Part shown: piece by piece, positions 29,967-39,425 of the stretch | Numbering within the stretch: position 1 is the stretch's first letter | Layout of the letters: the number at the start of each line of letters is the position of its first letter | NCBI GenBank assembly: GCA_016709845.1 | Contig: JADJMA010000035.1 | Span: forward strand, 1-64,000 | Direction: 5' to 3' | Source of the DNA: Flammeovirgaceae bacterium | Lineage (GTDB): Bacteria; Bacteroidota; Bacteroidia; Cytophagales; Cyclobacteriaceae | Length of the DNA: 64,000 nt | Made by a program: the position numbers and the translations under genes | Notes under the pieces: model-generated | What the model saw: only the letters and a program-made list of their open reading frames with translations | Told to the model about the DNA's origin: nothing | Database searches by the model: none

Positions 29967-31400
29967 CTAAGCTGTCATTCGCGACTTGAACTTCTTGGTC
30001 AGGTCGTCTACGCTGTTTTTAAAATTCGCATCGGTCTTCATCATGTCTTCTACCGATTCGAGAGCATGAATTACCGTGCTGTGATCGCGACCTCCAAAAT
30101 TTTCGCCTATGAGCGCTAACGTAAGTTGTGTGTAGCGCTTACAAAAATACATGGCCACTTGGCGTGGGATAACGATCTCACGCTTCTTTACCTTACTCTT
30201 CATTTGTTCCAGGCTTACTTTAAAATAGTCGGCCACGGTCTTTTGAATATAATCGACACTAACATCAGACTGTATTTCCTTAACGATATTTTTCAAGACC
30301 TCTTTGGCGAGTTCCAAATCAATATCTTTCTTCAATAAGGTTGCATGAAATAGCAAGGAGTTAAGAACTCCTTCCATGTCGCGCAAATTGGTATCTACAC
30401 TATACGCCAGGTATTCGGCCACTTCAGTGGGAATTTCAATTCCATCCGATTGCATTTTATTATGAATGATGGCCAGTTTAGTTTCAAAATCCGGCTCTTG
30501 CAAATCAGCCGTTAATCCCCATTTAAACCGCGATAACAATCTCTCCTGAAAGCCTTTCAAATCACGTGGCGGGCAATCGCTAGTCATGATAATCTGTTTA
30601 CCCGATTGATGGAGCTGGTTGAAAATATGAAAAAACATTTCCTGCGTTTTCTCACGTCCTGCCAAAAACTGCACATCATCAAGAATTAACAGATCAACCT
30701 GCAGGTAATAGTTTTGAAACTCCTGAATCTTATGATTTTGTAAAGCATTCAAAAACTGACTGGTGAAATCATTTTGATCAATATACAAAACGATTTTTTC
30801 AGGCAGGTTCTTTTTTATTTCATTACCAATGCTTTGCACCAAATGTGTTTTACCAACACCAACACCGCCATAAAGCATCAAAGGATTAAAAGAGGTGGTA
30901 CCTGGCTTTTTCGCTACTGCTACACCGGCCGATCTGGCTAAACGATTACAATCGCCTTCTACAAAATTATCGAAGGTATAATTTGGATTGAGTCTTGAGT
31001 TAACGGTTTGCGGATTGAGTGGCTTAAAAGTAAATGGAGAATAATCTTCATGCACGCCACTCCCACTCATCGATTGAATGTGATTGCGTTTCATTCCATT
31101 TCCATTCGGGTAATTCACCATTAAAGGTGGATTCTTTTGATTGCCGCTATCCACTATAACAGAATATTCGAGCCGTGCATTAGGCCCCAGTACTTCGTGT
31201 ATTGCTCTCTTTAAAACCGGTACGTAATGCTCCTCGAGCCACTCATAAAAAAATTGTGAGGGCACCTGAATAGTGAGCACATCGTCTTCATGCTTTAACG
31301 GATTTATCGGCTTAAACCACGTATTATAATTTTGCTCGTCTACTTCTTTACGAATTATTTCGAGACAATCACTCCATACAGTTGTGCAATCAACGACCAT
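29967..31400 (-). CDS. dnaA: Chromosomal replication initiator DnaA
   Basis: DnaA binds oriC boxes and opens the duplex to start replication. The 477-residue protein has the N-terminal DnaB-interaction domain (WSDCLEIIRKEVDEQNYNTWFKPI), a variable linker, the AAA+ domain with Walker A GGVGVGKTHLVQ and Walker B LLILDDVQFLAG, and the C-terminal DNA-binding domain with the signature FGGRDHSTVIHALESVE. Length and frame are normal. I saw no cluster of TTATCCACA-like boxes and no dnaN in the flanks, so oriC is probably elsewhere, as often in Bacteroidota. Confidence 0.98.
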   Translation of the reverse strand: MVVDCTTVWSDCLEIIRKEVDEQNYNTWFKPINPLKHEDDVLTIQVPSQFFYEWLEEHYVPVLKRAIHEVLGPNARLEYSVIVDSGNQKNPPLMVNYPNGNGMKRNHIQSMSGSGVHEDYSPFTFKPLNPQTVNSRLNPNYTFDNFVEGDCNRLARSAGVAVAKKPGTTSFNPLMLYGGVGVGKTHLVQSIGNEIKKNLPEKIVLYIDQNDFTSQFLNALQNHKIQEFQNYYLQVDLLILDDVQFLAGREKTQEMFFHIFNQLHQSGKQIIMTSDCPPRDLKGFQERLLSRFKWGLTADLQEPDFETKLAIIHNKMQSDGIEIPTEVAEYLAYSVDTNLRDMEGVLNSLLFHATLLKKDIDLELAKEVLKNIVKEIQSDVSVDYIQKTVADYFKVSLEQMKSKVKKREIVIPRQVAMYFCKRYTQLTLALIGENFGGRDHSTVIHALESVEDMMKTDANFKNSVDDLTKKFKSRMTA

Positions 31401-31605
31401 TTAAATTAGCTAGCGGTTTCCTGAAAATTCCCCAATTTTTTTATGGCGGGAGACAAAGGTGTAAAAAAAACAAAGAACAAAAAAACAAAAAACACCCTTG
31501 CTTTATAAGATTTTCTTTAGCATTATAATTCCTGACGGAAATCATAAATTAATTGCTTTACTCAGAACTATAATTCAACTTGAAACCAGTATTTCAAACG
31601 AATTC

Positions 31606-32706
31606 ATGGCCGAAAAGACTTCACAAAATTCACCCGTTATTAATTTTACCAAACCAACCATAGAAGCATGGCTTGAAGCGGCAAAAAGTGAGCTTAATGG
31701 AGCTAATCCAATTGAAAAACTTACGATTTCGAAGGGCTCATTAAAAATTAAACCCTACTATCATCAGTCAATTCCAGAAGTAAATCAGCCTGATTTTTCT
31801 TTGCATCCCTCGGTAAATCCATACTATGGGCCCAGATGTTGGCTTAATATGCCGCGCATTCTTGTTTCAAATGAAAAGCAAGCCAACCAGGCAGCGTTGC
31901 ATTGTCTTGCTAACGGTGCCGATGGAATTTTATTTGAGCCGGGCAAACCAACAATCCAATTTGAAACCTTATTGGATCAAATTAAAACGGAATTTTGCAC
32001 ACTCTCCTGGTTAGTCAATGATGACTATTCAGATTCGATTTCTGATTTGAATTTATGGATCGGCAAAAACGAACTCAAAAAAAATATTTCGGGTACCATT
32101 ATTTGGGAAGAAAGCCCTAAGGGAGACTTTAATCACCTATTGACCTGTACTCAAGTATCCCCTTTCGGGATTTTAGTGAAGGCTAAACCTAATCCTGATG
32201 ACGAAATTGCTGATGCACGTTTAAATGCAATTTCTACGATTGAATTTATGATCAAACAAAAAATATCGGTAGACACTGCTATTCGCGGAATTTCATTTTC
32301 GATTTCTATGGGTACCGATTTCTTTATGGAGATTGCCAAAATAAAATCTCTCCGAAATTTATGGTATCAAATACAGCAAGCATATGGCGCTGCTGTGGCT
32401 CATCCTGTGCATATTCACGTCACTGCAAAAGCATGGCTTGATGAACACTATCAACCACACGGAAACATGATCAAATCCACAACGAGCGCCATCGCTGCGA
32501 TACTTGGAGGATGCGATAGTCTAACCATAGAGCCAGAAGCCGAACAAGAAATGATGAATCGAATTGCGCGAAATGTATCTTCTATCTTGCGTGAAGAGTC
32601 TTATCTTTCTAAAGTAGCTGACCCTACAGCAGGGTCTTACTATCTGGATTGCCTTACGGCCGACATATCAGAAAAAGCGTGGCAAAAATTTCAATCCAAG
32701 GTATGA
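31606..32706 (+). CDS. mutA: Methylmalonyl-CoA mutase small subunit, short form
   Basis: The small subunit pairs with MutB and lacks catalysis. I choose the ATG at 31606 (MAEKTSQNSPVINFTKPTIEAWL) over an upstream in-frame start at 31498. The product of 366 residues contains the TIM-barrel part (YYGPRCWLNMPRILVSN, ISFSISMGTDFFMEIAKIKSLR, HIHVTAKAWLDEHYQPHGN, VADPTAGSYYLD). It stops straight after the barrel and so lacks the degenerate B12-binding domain found in longer homologues. The stop overlaps the mutB start as ATGA, so this end is real and the two are translationally coupled. The gene is divergent from dnaA. Confidence 0.9.
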   Translation: MAEKTSQNSPVINFTKPTIEAWLEAAKSELNGANPIEKLTISKGSLKIKPYYHQSIPEVNQPDFSLHPSVNPYYGPRCWLNMPRILVSNEKQANQAALHCLANGADGILFEPGKPTIQFETLLDQIKTEFCTLSWLVNDDYSDSISDLNLWIGKNELKKNISGTIIWEESPKGDFNHLLTCTQVSPFGILVKAKPNPDDEIADARLNAISTIEFMIKQKISVDTAIRGISFSISMGTDFFMEIAKIKSLRNLWYQIQQAYGAAVAHPVHIHVTAKAWLDEHYQPHGNMIKSTTSAIAAILGGCDSLTIEPEAEQEMMNRIARNVSSILREESYLSKVADPTAGSYYLDCLTADISEKAWQKFQSKV

Positions 32707-34826
32707 ACCCCGATTTTTCAAAAATTAAATTTAAGCAATTCACACCTGCGTTCGCCTCTGGTGAACATCCACATTGGCTTTCGCCTGAAAAAATAGAAAT
32801 CAAATCCAAATTCACAGCCACAGATTTAGAAAACAATCACATTAAAGATTTTTCTGCTGGTATCGCACCTTTTGTGCGCGGACCTTACGCTACCATGTAC
32901 GCTGTGAGGCCATGGACCATCCGGCAGTATGCAGGTTTTTCTACAGCAAAAGAGTCCAACGAATTTTACAGACGCAATCTCGCTGCAGGACAAAAAGGTT
33001 TATCCGTGGCGTTCGACCTGGCTACGCATCGTGGTTATGATTCTGATCATCCACGAGTAGCTGGCGATGTTGGCAAAGCTGGCGTTGCCATCGATTCGGT
33101 TGTCGATATGAAAATTCTTTTCGACCAGATTCCATTGGATAAAATGTCTGTGTCCATGACTATGAATGGAGCAGTTATCCCAATCATGGCCTTTTACATT
33201 GTGGCAGCCGAAGAGCAAGGAATAAAACCTGATCAACTTAATGGAACCATTCAAAATGATATTTTAAAGGAATTTATGGTGCGCAATACGTATATCTATC
33301 CACCGGCATCCTCTATGCGAATCGTGGCTGATATATTTTCGTATTGTTCGCAACACATGCCCAAGTTCAATAGCATAAGTATTAGTGGCTACCACATGCA
33401 TGAGGCCGGGGCACCCGCTCATATCGAGTTAGCCTATACCTTAGCTGATGGGTTGGAATATATTCGGGCCGGCCTTAAAGCAGGTATTGCGATTGATGAT
33501 TTTGCTCCGCGGTTGTCTTTCTTTTGGGGAATTGGAATGAATTTTTTTATGGAGATAGCCAAGATGCGCGCGGGTCGGGTACTTTGGGCTAAACTCGTTC
33601 AATCCTTCCAACCAAAAAATCCTAAATCAATGGCGTTACGTACGCATTGCCAAACTTCAGGCTGGAGTTTAACCGCACAAGATCCCTACAACAATGTAAC
33701 ACGAACTACGATCGAGGCACTGGCCGCGGTATTAGGGGGAACACAATCCCTTCATACCAACTCCCTCGATGAAGCTATTGCACTGCCTACTGATTTTTCG
33801 GCTGGCATAGCCCGTAACACACAATTATTCATTCAAAAGGAAACGGGAATTACCCAAGTAGTTGATCCGTTGGGTGGTTCTTACTACCTCGAATATTTGA
33901 CCAATGAATTAGTGAATAAATCGTGGGCGCTAATTGAGGAAGTAGAAAATTTAGGGGGTATGACCCACGCTATTGAAAGTGGTATTCCGAAGATGAGAAT
34001 TGAAGAAGCTGCCGCCATCAAACAGGCGCGAATCGATTCTGGCAGCGACATCATTGTTGGAGTAAACCGGTATCAAACAACGGATAAAAATGATTTTGAA
34101 ATTCTCGAAGTTGATAATACTTCGGTGCGCCAAGAGCAAATAGAAAAACTAAAAAAACTTAGAGAAGAACGGGATCAAAAAAAAGTAGAGAATACTTTAT
34201 ATGCCCTTGAAAAAGCAGCCGAGTCCGGGGTCGGAAACCTATTGGAGTTGGCGATTGATGCAGCCCGGCACCGAGCTACGTTGGGTGAAATCTCTTTAGC
34301 TATGGAAAAATCTTTTGGACGTTATAAAGCCAACATTCAATCTATTTCTGGTGTATATTCGGGTGCCATGAAAAATAAAAAAGAGTTGGTAGAAGTTCGG
34401 GCACTATCCGATGAATTCGCGAAACTTGATGGCCGCAGGCCCCGTATTTTAATTGCTAAAATGGGACAGGATGGGCACGATCGTGGTGCTAAAGTGATAG
34501 CAACTGGTTTTGCTGATTTAGGATTCGATGTGGATATAGGGCCTCTTTTCCAAACCCCGGAAGAAGTTGCCAGACAAGCGGCCGAAAATGATGTCCATGT
34601 AATTGGGGCATCGAGTCTGGCCGCTGGCCATAAAACATTGGTTCCACAATTAATAGATGCATTAAATAAAATTGGCCGGCCCGATATAAAAGTTGTGGCG
34701 GGTGGAGTTATTCCACAAAAAGACTACGCTTTTTTATTTAAAGCCGGAGTAGCCGGAATTTTCGGACCCGGTACGCCTGTCTCCGAATCTGCCAAACAAA
34801 TTCTACACGCCCTATTGTCTAAATAA
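32703..34826 (+). CDS. mutB: Methylmalonyl-CoA mutase large subunit
   Basis: This B12-dependent enzyme interconverts methylmalonyl-CoA and succinyl-CoA in propionate metabolism. The ATG at 32703 overlaps the mutA stop by four bases and is preferred to one at 32649; it gives 707 residues, normal for the family. The substrate-binding barrel includes FVRGPYATMYAVRPWTIRQYAG, VAFDLATHRGYDSDHPRVAG and RTHCQTSGWSLTAQDPYNN. The C-terminal cobalamin domain carries the base-off ligand motif DGHDRG in KMGQDGHDRGAKVIA and the S-L-A and GG motifs further on. No frameshift is seen. Confidence 0.97.
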   Translation: MNPDFSKIKFKQFTPAFASGEHPHWLSPEKIEIKSKFTATDLENNHIKDFSAGIAPFVRGPYATMYAVRPWTIRQYAGFSTAKESNEFYRRNLAAGQKGLSVAFDLATHRGYDSDHPRVAGDVGKAGVAIDSVVDMKILFDQIPLDKMSVSMTMNGAVIPIMAFYIVAAEEQGIKPDQLNGTIQNDILKEFMVRNTYIYPPASSMRIVADIFSYCSQHMPKFNSISISGYHMHEAGAPAHIELAYTLADGLEYIRAGLKAGIAIDDFAPRLSFFWGIGMNFFMEIAKMRAGRVLWAKLVQSFQPKNPKSMALRTHCQTSGWSLTAQDPYNNVTRTTIEALAAVLGGTQSLHTNSLDEAIALPTDFSAGIARNTQLFIQKETGITQVVDPLGGSYYLEYLTNELVNKSWALIEEVENLGGMTHAIESGIPKMRIEEAAAIKQARIDSGSDIIVGVNRYQTTDKNDFEILEVDNTSVRQEQIEKLKKLREERDQKKVENTLYALEKAAESGVGNLLELAIDAARHRATLGEISLAMEKSFGRYKANIQSISGVYSGAMKNKKELVEVRALSDEFAKLDGRRPRILIAKMGQDGHDRGAKVIATGFADLGFDVDIGPLFQTPEEVARQAAENDVHVIGASSLAAGHKTLVPQLIDALNKIGRPDIKVVAGGVIPQKDYAFLFKAGVAGIFGPGTPVSESAKQILHALLSK

Positions 34827-34984
34827 GCAATTGATCAATTTCACTTTTGATTTCATTGGCAACAGCCATCGGAAATGATTACCTTTAATCCCTGCATTGT
34901 ATTTTGATGAGTGCCTGACTAATTGTACTCCAATGCAGTAGCCTTGTCAGAAATTTCTTTACTATTTTGAAAAACGTAAGCGTT

Positions 34985-37900
34985 ATGAAACAATTTTCTT
35001 TTTTGCGCTAATCCTTGTTCTCCTTTTCAGCTCAAACGATGGTTGGGGCCAAAGCAAGTATGAAAAATACTGAAAGACGCTGAAATAAATTATGAAGCCG
35101 GAAATTATACAAAGGCTTTCAGTTCTTTAGCCAAGTTTAAAAAGAAAGCGTTTAAGAAATTAGGTCAGCAGAATGTATACACACCAACCTATTACTTGTT
35201 GCTGTCTAAATATAATCTGGCTTCGGGGTATATCACCGACTTTGAATCTAACCTGCAGTTAGCCATTACCAACAGTAAATCAATCGACAAAGAAAATAGT
35301 CAGGCCTATGGTGTAAAACTTATAGAGGCCGCAGAACTCAACAATTTAAATGGATCCTATCGAATAGCTAGAGAATTTTTAACACAAGCTCAAACCGTGC
35401 TCGATGCGGGTGGTTTTATGAAAGACGTGGTTAAAGGCCAGTATAGCTTAGCCTTAGCAGAAGCCCTTACCGGTCAGGGTTATTTTGAAGAAGCCGTTCA
35501 AATATTGAATGAGCAAGAGAAATATTTTATAGGAAAAGCCGTAAAGCAAGAAACATTTGTTGATGAAAAAGGGAATTTGAAGAGTCGCAAACTTTCGGAA
35601 GACGAAATGATTGTGCGGTTTAATGATTATGCAAACATGCTAACCTTGTTAGGCAATGCCTACGGAAATCAAGGTAGTTTAAAAAGTGCAGATTCTGTTT
35701 TCGTTTATGCAGCAAATTGGATAAAAAAGAATTTAGGAGAATCCAGTTTGGCTTTTGTTCGCAATCAGTTTTACAATGCGAACATTCTTGTTGAAAACGG
35801 TAATGAACATTTACCTAAGGAACTTGAATACAGCCGTACGCTAAATAATCTTAAAATCAAACACAGTGCTTCGCACTACCTGGGTATTTCGCTTTACGAA
35901 GAATATCTGCGCCAACTACAAAAAGAAAATAGCCAAGCCCGGTACTTAAACACAAAGGTAGAGTACGAGAAAATGATTAATAAGAATTTTAAATCAAACA
36001 GTATTTATAATGTGCGATTAAAGGCCGTGGAGTTCGATGCCAAATTGGATAAAGCCAAAACAAGGAATCTTGAAAATCAAGCCAATAATCTAATTACCAA
36101 CACCACTTCGCTGCCCCATAATAATATGGTTACTGTTAATGTCACTGAGTTTCTTTACGGTTTGGCACTCTACAAAAAAGAGCTATACCAATGCGGAAAA
36201 ATATCTAAAAGACATTATCGAAATAAAGGAAAATCTATTTGGTACGGAGGCCCCGGAAACTCATCTGGCGCGCTTACACCTTGCCAATTTTTATCTGGAC
36301 AATACGAATAAGATAAATGAAGCCGCCAAGATTTATGAAAACAGTTACACCAAAGTGGTTTCAAAAGAAATTGGTGCCTGGCACAAAGATCATCTCGATA
36401 TTTTAAATCACATGGCCGTTCTCTATGAGCTTACCGACAAGTATGCCGAAGCAAGTGCCACACTCGATAAGGCCGGTTATGTGGCAGCCTCCAAATACAG
36501 CAAAACAGATTATCAATATGCCGTTGAGCTAACCAACATTTCGCGCCTTGAGATTAAATTGGGTCTTTACGAAAAAGCGGAGGAGCATATAAATGCTTCA
36601 TTAAAAATTCTTGATGGATTCCGTAAAGAAGATGATAAAAAGGTTTTTTTAGTCCACGCGATTGAAGTTCAGGCTACCCTATTCGGCATTAAAGGTATGT
36701 TTGATGAAGCCGAGGATGCCCTAGACCGATCGGCAAGAATTATAAGTCGTTCCCGTACTGCCCTGGTTGGGCTGGATGATCTTGCTACTGCACGAGAACT
36801 CTCATCCTTATTCATCCAATTAGGAAGATATTCTATAACAGAGGATATACTTACCAAGCTTATTGTAGAATCAGAAAAACTTTATGGAACTAACTCTTTA
36901 CGACTTATCGATCCGTTGGTTGATCAGGGACGATTGTATTTAGCAAAGGGAGATTATACACAAGCTGAGAAAATTGCCCAACGGGTTAACAAAATAGCTA
37001 TGGATGTATATGGAGAAACATCCACCAAAACTGCTCCCACCCAAAAACTTTTAGCCGACATCGATTATACCATTGGAGACTACGAAAATGCCGAGAAAAT
37101 GATTTTAAAGGCCTTAGCGAGTCAGGAAAAACAATTTGGTCGTAATCATATTGAAGTTGCCAAATCACTTTCTGAATTGGCGCTTATCAAATTCTATAAG
37201 GGCGATAAACCTGCCGAAGTTGAAAAAATCCTTATTGAAGCGCGAGAAATTATGGGTAACAAACTAGGAAAAGACAATCCACAATATGCTGAAATTCTGA
37301 AAAATGTTGCTACCGTTAATATCGCTCAAAAAAAATTCCCGGAAGCATTTAGTGTACTCACGCAAGCCGAAGCCATCTGGCGAGCTAAAACAGGTACCAA
37401 AACCAATATCAATGCAGCGGCCATTTTCACCCTTACCGGGGATGTTTATTATCAGATTAAGAACTACAAACAGGCCGAAGAATTCTACACACAGTGCCAG
37501 AGATATTTACGAAAAATATTTTAGTCGTACCCACCCGGAGTATGTGAAGATTCTTTCCAAACAGGCTAAAGTTTACTATCAGGAAAAAGACTTTAAACGT
37601 GCTAAACGAAATATAGAAGAGGCCCTCAATAATTATGAAATATTCATAAAACAATATTTTCCTGCCTTGAGTGAACGTGAAAAAGCGAAATACTGGAATA
37701 CGATAAAAGGCGATTTTGAGTTTTACAATACCCTGGCTTTTAGTCAACTGGATGATTTCAAAGACTTGAGTGGAAAAGTTTATGATTATCATTTATTAAC
37801 TAAAGGCTTGCTGCTAAGTTCATCCATAAAATTCGCGAACGTATTTTGAATAGTACCGATGAAAATCTCAAAGCATCCTATAGTTTATGGGTAGAAAAGA

Positions 37901-39207
37901 AAGAGTTTTTAACCAACGCACTCTCTATGAGTACGCAACAATTGGTTGATAACGGAATTGATCTTAATGCTTTGAATGGAGAAGTAGAGAAACTGGAAAA
38001 GGACATTAGTCAAAAGTCAGAATTATTTGGGCAAAGCTTTGATGATAAAAAAATAAAATACGCAGATGTTCAGAAAGCAATAGGAAAAAATGATGTAGCT
38101 ATTGAAGTGTTGCGCTACCGCTATTTTGACCACTCCTTTACGGATTCTATCATTTACGTGGCTTTGTATGTTAAAAATGATAATGCACGCCCCAAAGCAA
38201 TTATGTTACCAGACGGCAGCCGTATGGAAACTCGATTTTTCTCGTATTATCGAAATTCAATTATTAGTAAAATGCCGGATCAATATTCCTACAAAGTATT
38301 CTGGGAACCTATTCAAAAAGGGATTGGAACAGCCGCCAATGTTTATCTCTCTGCCGATGGTGTTTACAATCTGGTGAACCTGGAAGCAATACCAACCCCC
38401 GATGGTCGCTATGTCATTGACAATGCTAATATCATCATGGTTAGCAATACCAAAGATTTATATCTGCGCAAGGTGAAATCAAAAGCAATAACCGCATCGA
38501 AAACAGCGACTATGTTTGGGAACCCTACCTACTATATGACGGCTTCAGTCGATCGAAATATTTCGCAATTACCAGGAACTGAAAAAGAAGTGGCAGAACT
38601 GCAACAATTGTTAAAGGAAAAGGGATGGGTAACGGATGAATATGTAAAAAAATCGGCCAGCGAAGAACAGGTGAAGGAGTTAGCAAGTCCAAGAATATTT
38701 CATATAGCGACACACGGCTTTTATACACCCGCTGTGGAAGAGAACGATTTGGAAACACTTACCGAAAGCCAAGCTGAAGTAAATGAAAATCCACTACTAA
38801 AAACAGGCCTGCTGCTAACTGGTGGCGGGGATGTACTCAATAAAACAAAATACAACTATAACATCGAAAGCGGTATCCTTACTGCCTACGAGGCTATGAG
38901 CTTAAATTTAGATCAAACGGATTTAGTTGTATTGAGTGCTTGCGAGACGGGGTTAGGCCAAGTTTCAAATGGCGAAGGGGTCTATGGTTTGCAGCGAGCA
39001 TTCTTAGTTGCCGGTGCCAAGGTTCTTATTATGAGTATGTTTAAAGTAGATGATGCGGCTACCCAAGAGCTTATTCTTACCTTCTACCGAAAATGGTTAA
39101 CTACTAACAATATGCGGCAAAGCTTTATTGATGCCAAGAAAGAACTTCGCGTAGAATACCCGGAGCCTATCTATTGGGGCGCATTTATGATGATTGGCTT
39201 GGATTAG
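34985..39207 (+). CDS. Exported TPR-CHAT protein, five or six frameshifts
   Basis: Reading frames between 34985 and 39207 join into one protein of about 1400 residues. The start region MKQFSFLR then LILVLLFSSNDGWGQSK resembles a signal peptide with an indel near 35005; others are near 35067, 36174-36185, 37490 and in the A-run at 37828-37831. Residues up to about 950 are tetratricopeptide repeats, many of the type KLYGTNSLRLIDPLVDQGRLYLAKGDYTQAEKIA. The C-terminal CHAT domain has the caspase-like histidine in FHIATHGFY (codon 38713) and cysteine in VVLSACETG (codon 38941). CHAT proteases cleave partner proteins once a sensor domain is triggered. No dedicated target gene adjoins it. Confidence 0.88.
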
Positions 39208-39249
39208 ATCTATCAATCGTAAATACATTAATTCTTTAATTCAAAAAGG

Positions 39250-39288
39250 AAACGAAACTTACTCAGACTTAGATTTCGTTTTCTTTTT
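39250..39288 (+). terminator. Terminator after the TPR-CHAT gene
   Basis: AAACGAAA (39250-39257) pairs with TTTCGTTT (39274-39281), followed by TCTTTTT on the plus strand. The structure overlaps the 3' end of the convergent ccoS gene. Confidence 0.55.
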
Positions 39289-39423
39289 GTCATCAAATAA
39301 CATGCGTACGGAGGGTCCATACGTATCGTCAAATTGTCCGCTCTTCATACTCCACACAAAGGCGACTAAAAATATAATAGCAATGGTGAGCGAAATGGAT
39401 ATTAATAAGATAATGATGAGCAT
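39259..39423 (-). CDS. ccoS: CcoS, cbb3 cytochrome oxidase maturation protein
   Basis: A 54-codon gene lies 2 bases downstream of the ccoI stop. The protein starts MLIIILLISISLTIAIIFLV, a single membrane segment, followed by WSMKSGQFDDTYGPSVRMLF, the hallmark of CcoS, then a lysine-rich tail. CcoS is required for inserting cofactors into cbb3-type oxidase in the inner membrane. Its adjacency to ccoI is the classical arrangement. The oxidase structural genes (ccoNOP) are not in the window; a convergent TPR-CHAT gene ends the operon on this side. Confidence 0.95.
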   Translation of the reverse strand: MLIIILLISISLTIAIIFLVAFVWSMKSGQFDDTYGPSVRMLFDDKKKTKSKSE

Positions 39424-39425
39424 GA

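Noticed and set aside
29940..31500. Chromosomal origin next to dnaA
   Set aside because: No cluster of TTATCCACA-like boxes and no dnaN or AT-rich unwinding element was recognised in the flanks.
34985..39207. Craspase-like CRISPR-associated TPR-CHAT
   Set aside because: There is no CRISPR array or cas gene nearby, and the protein appears to be exported.
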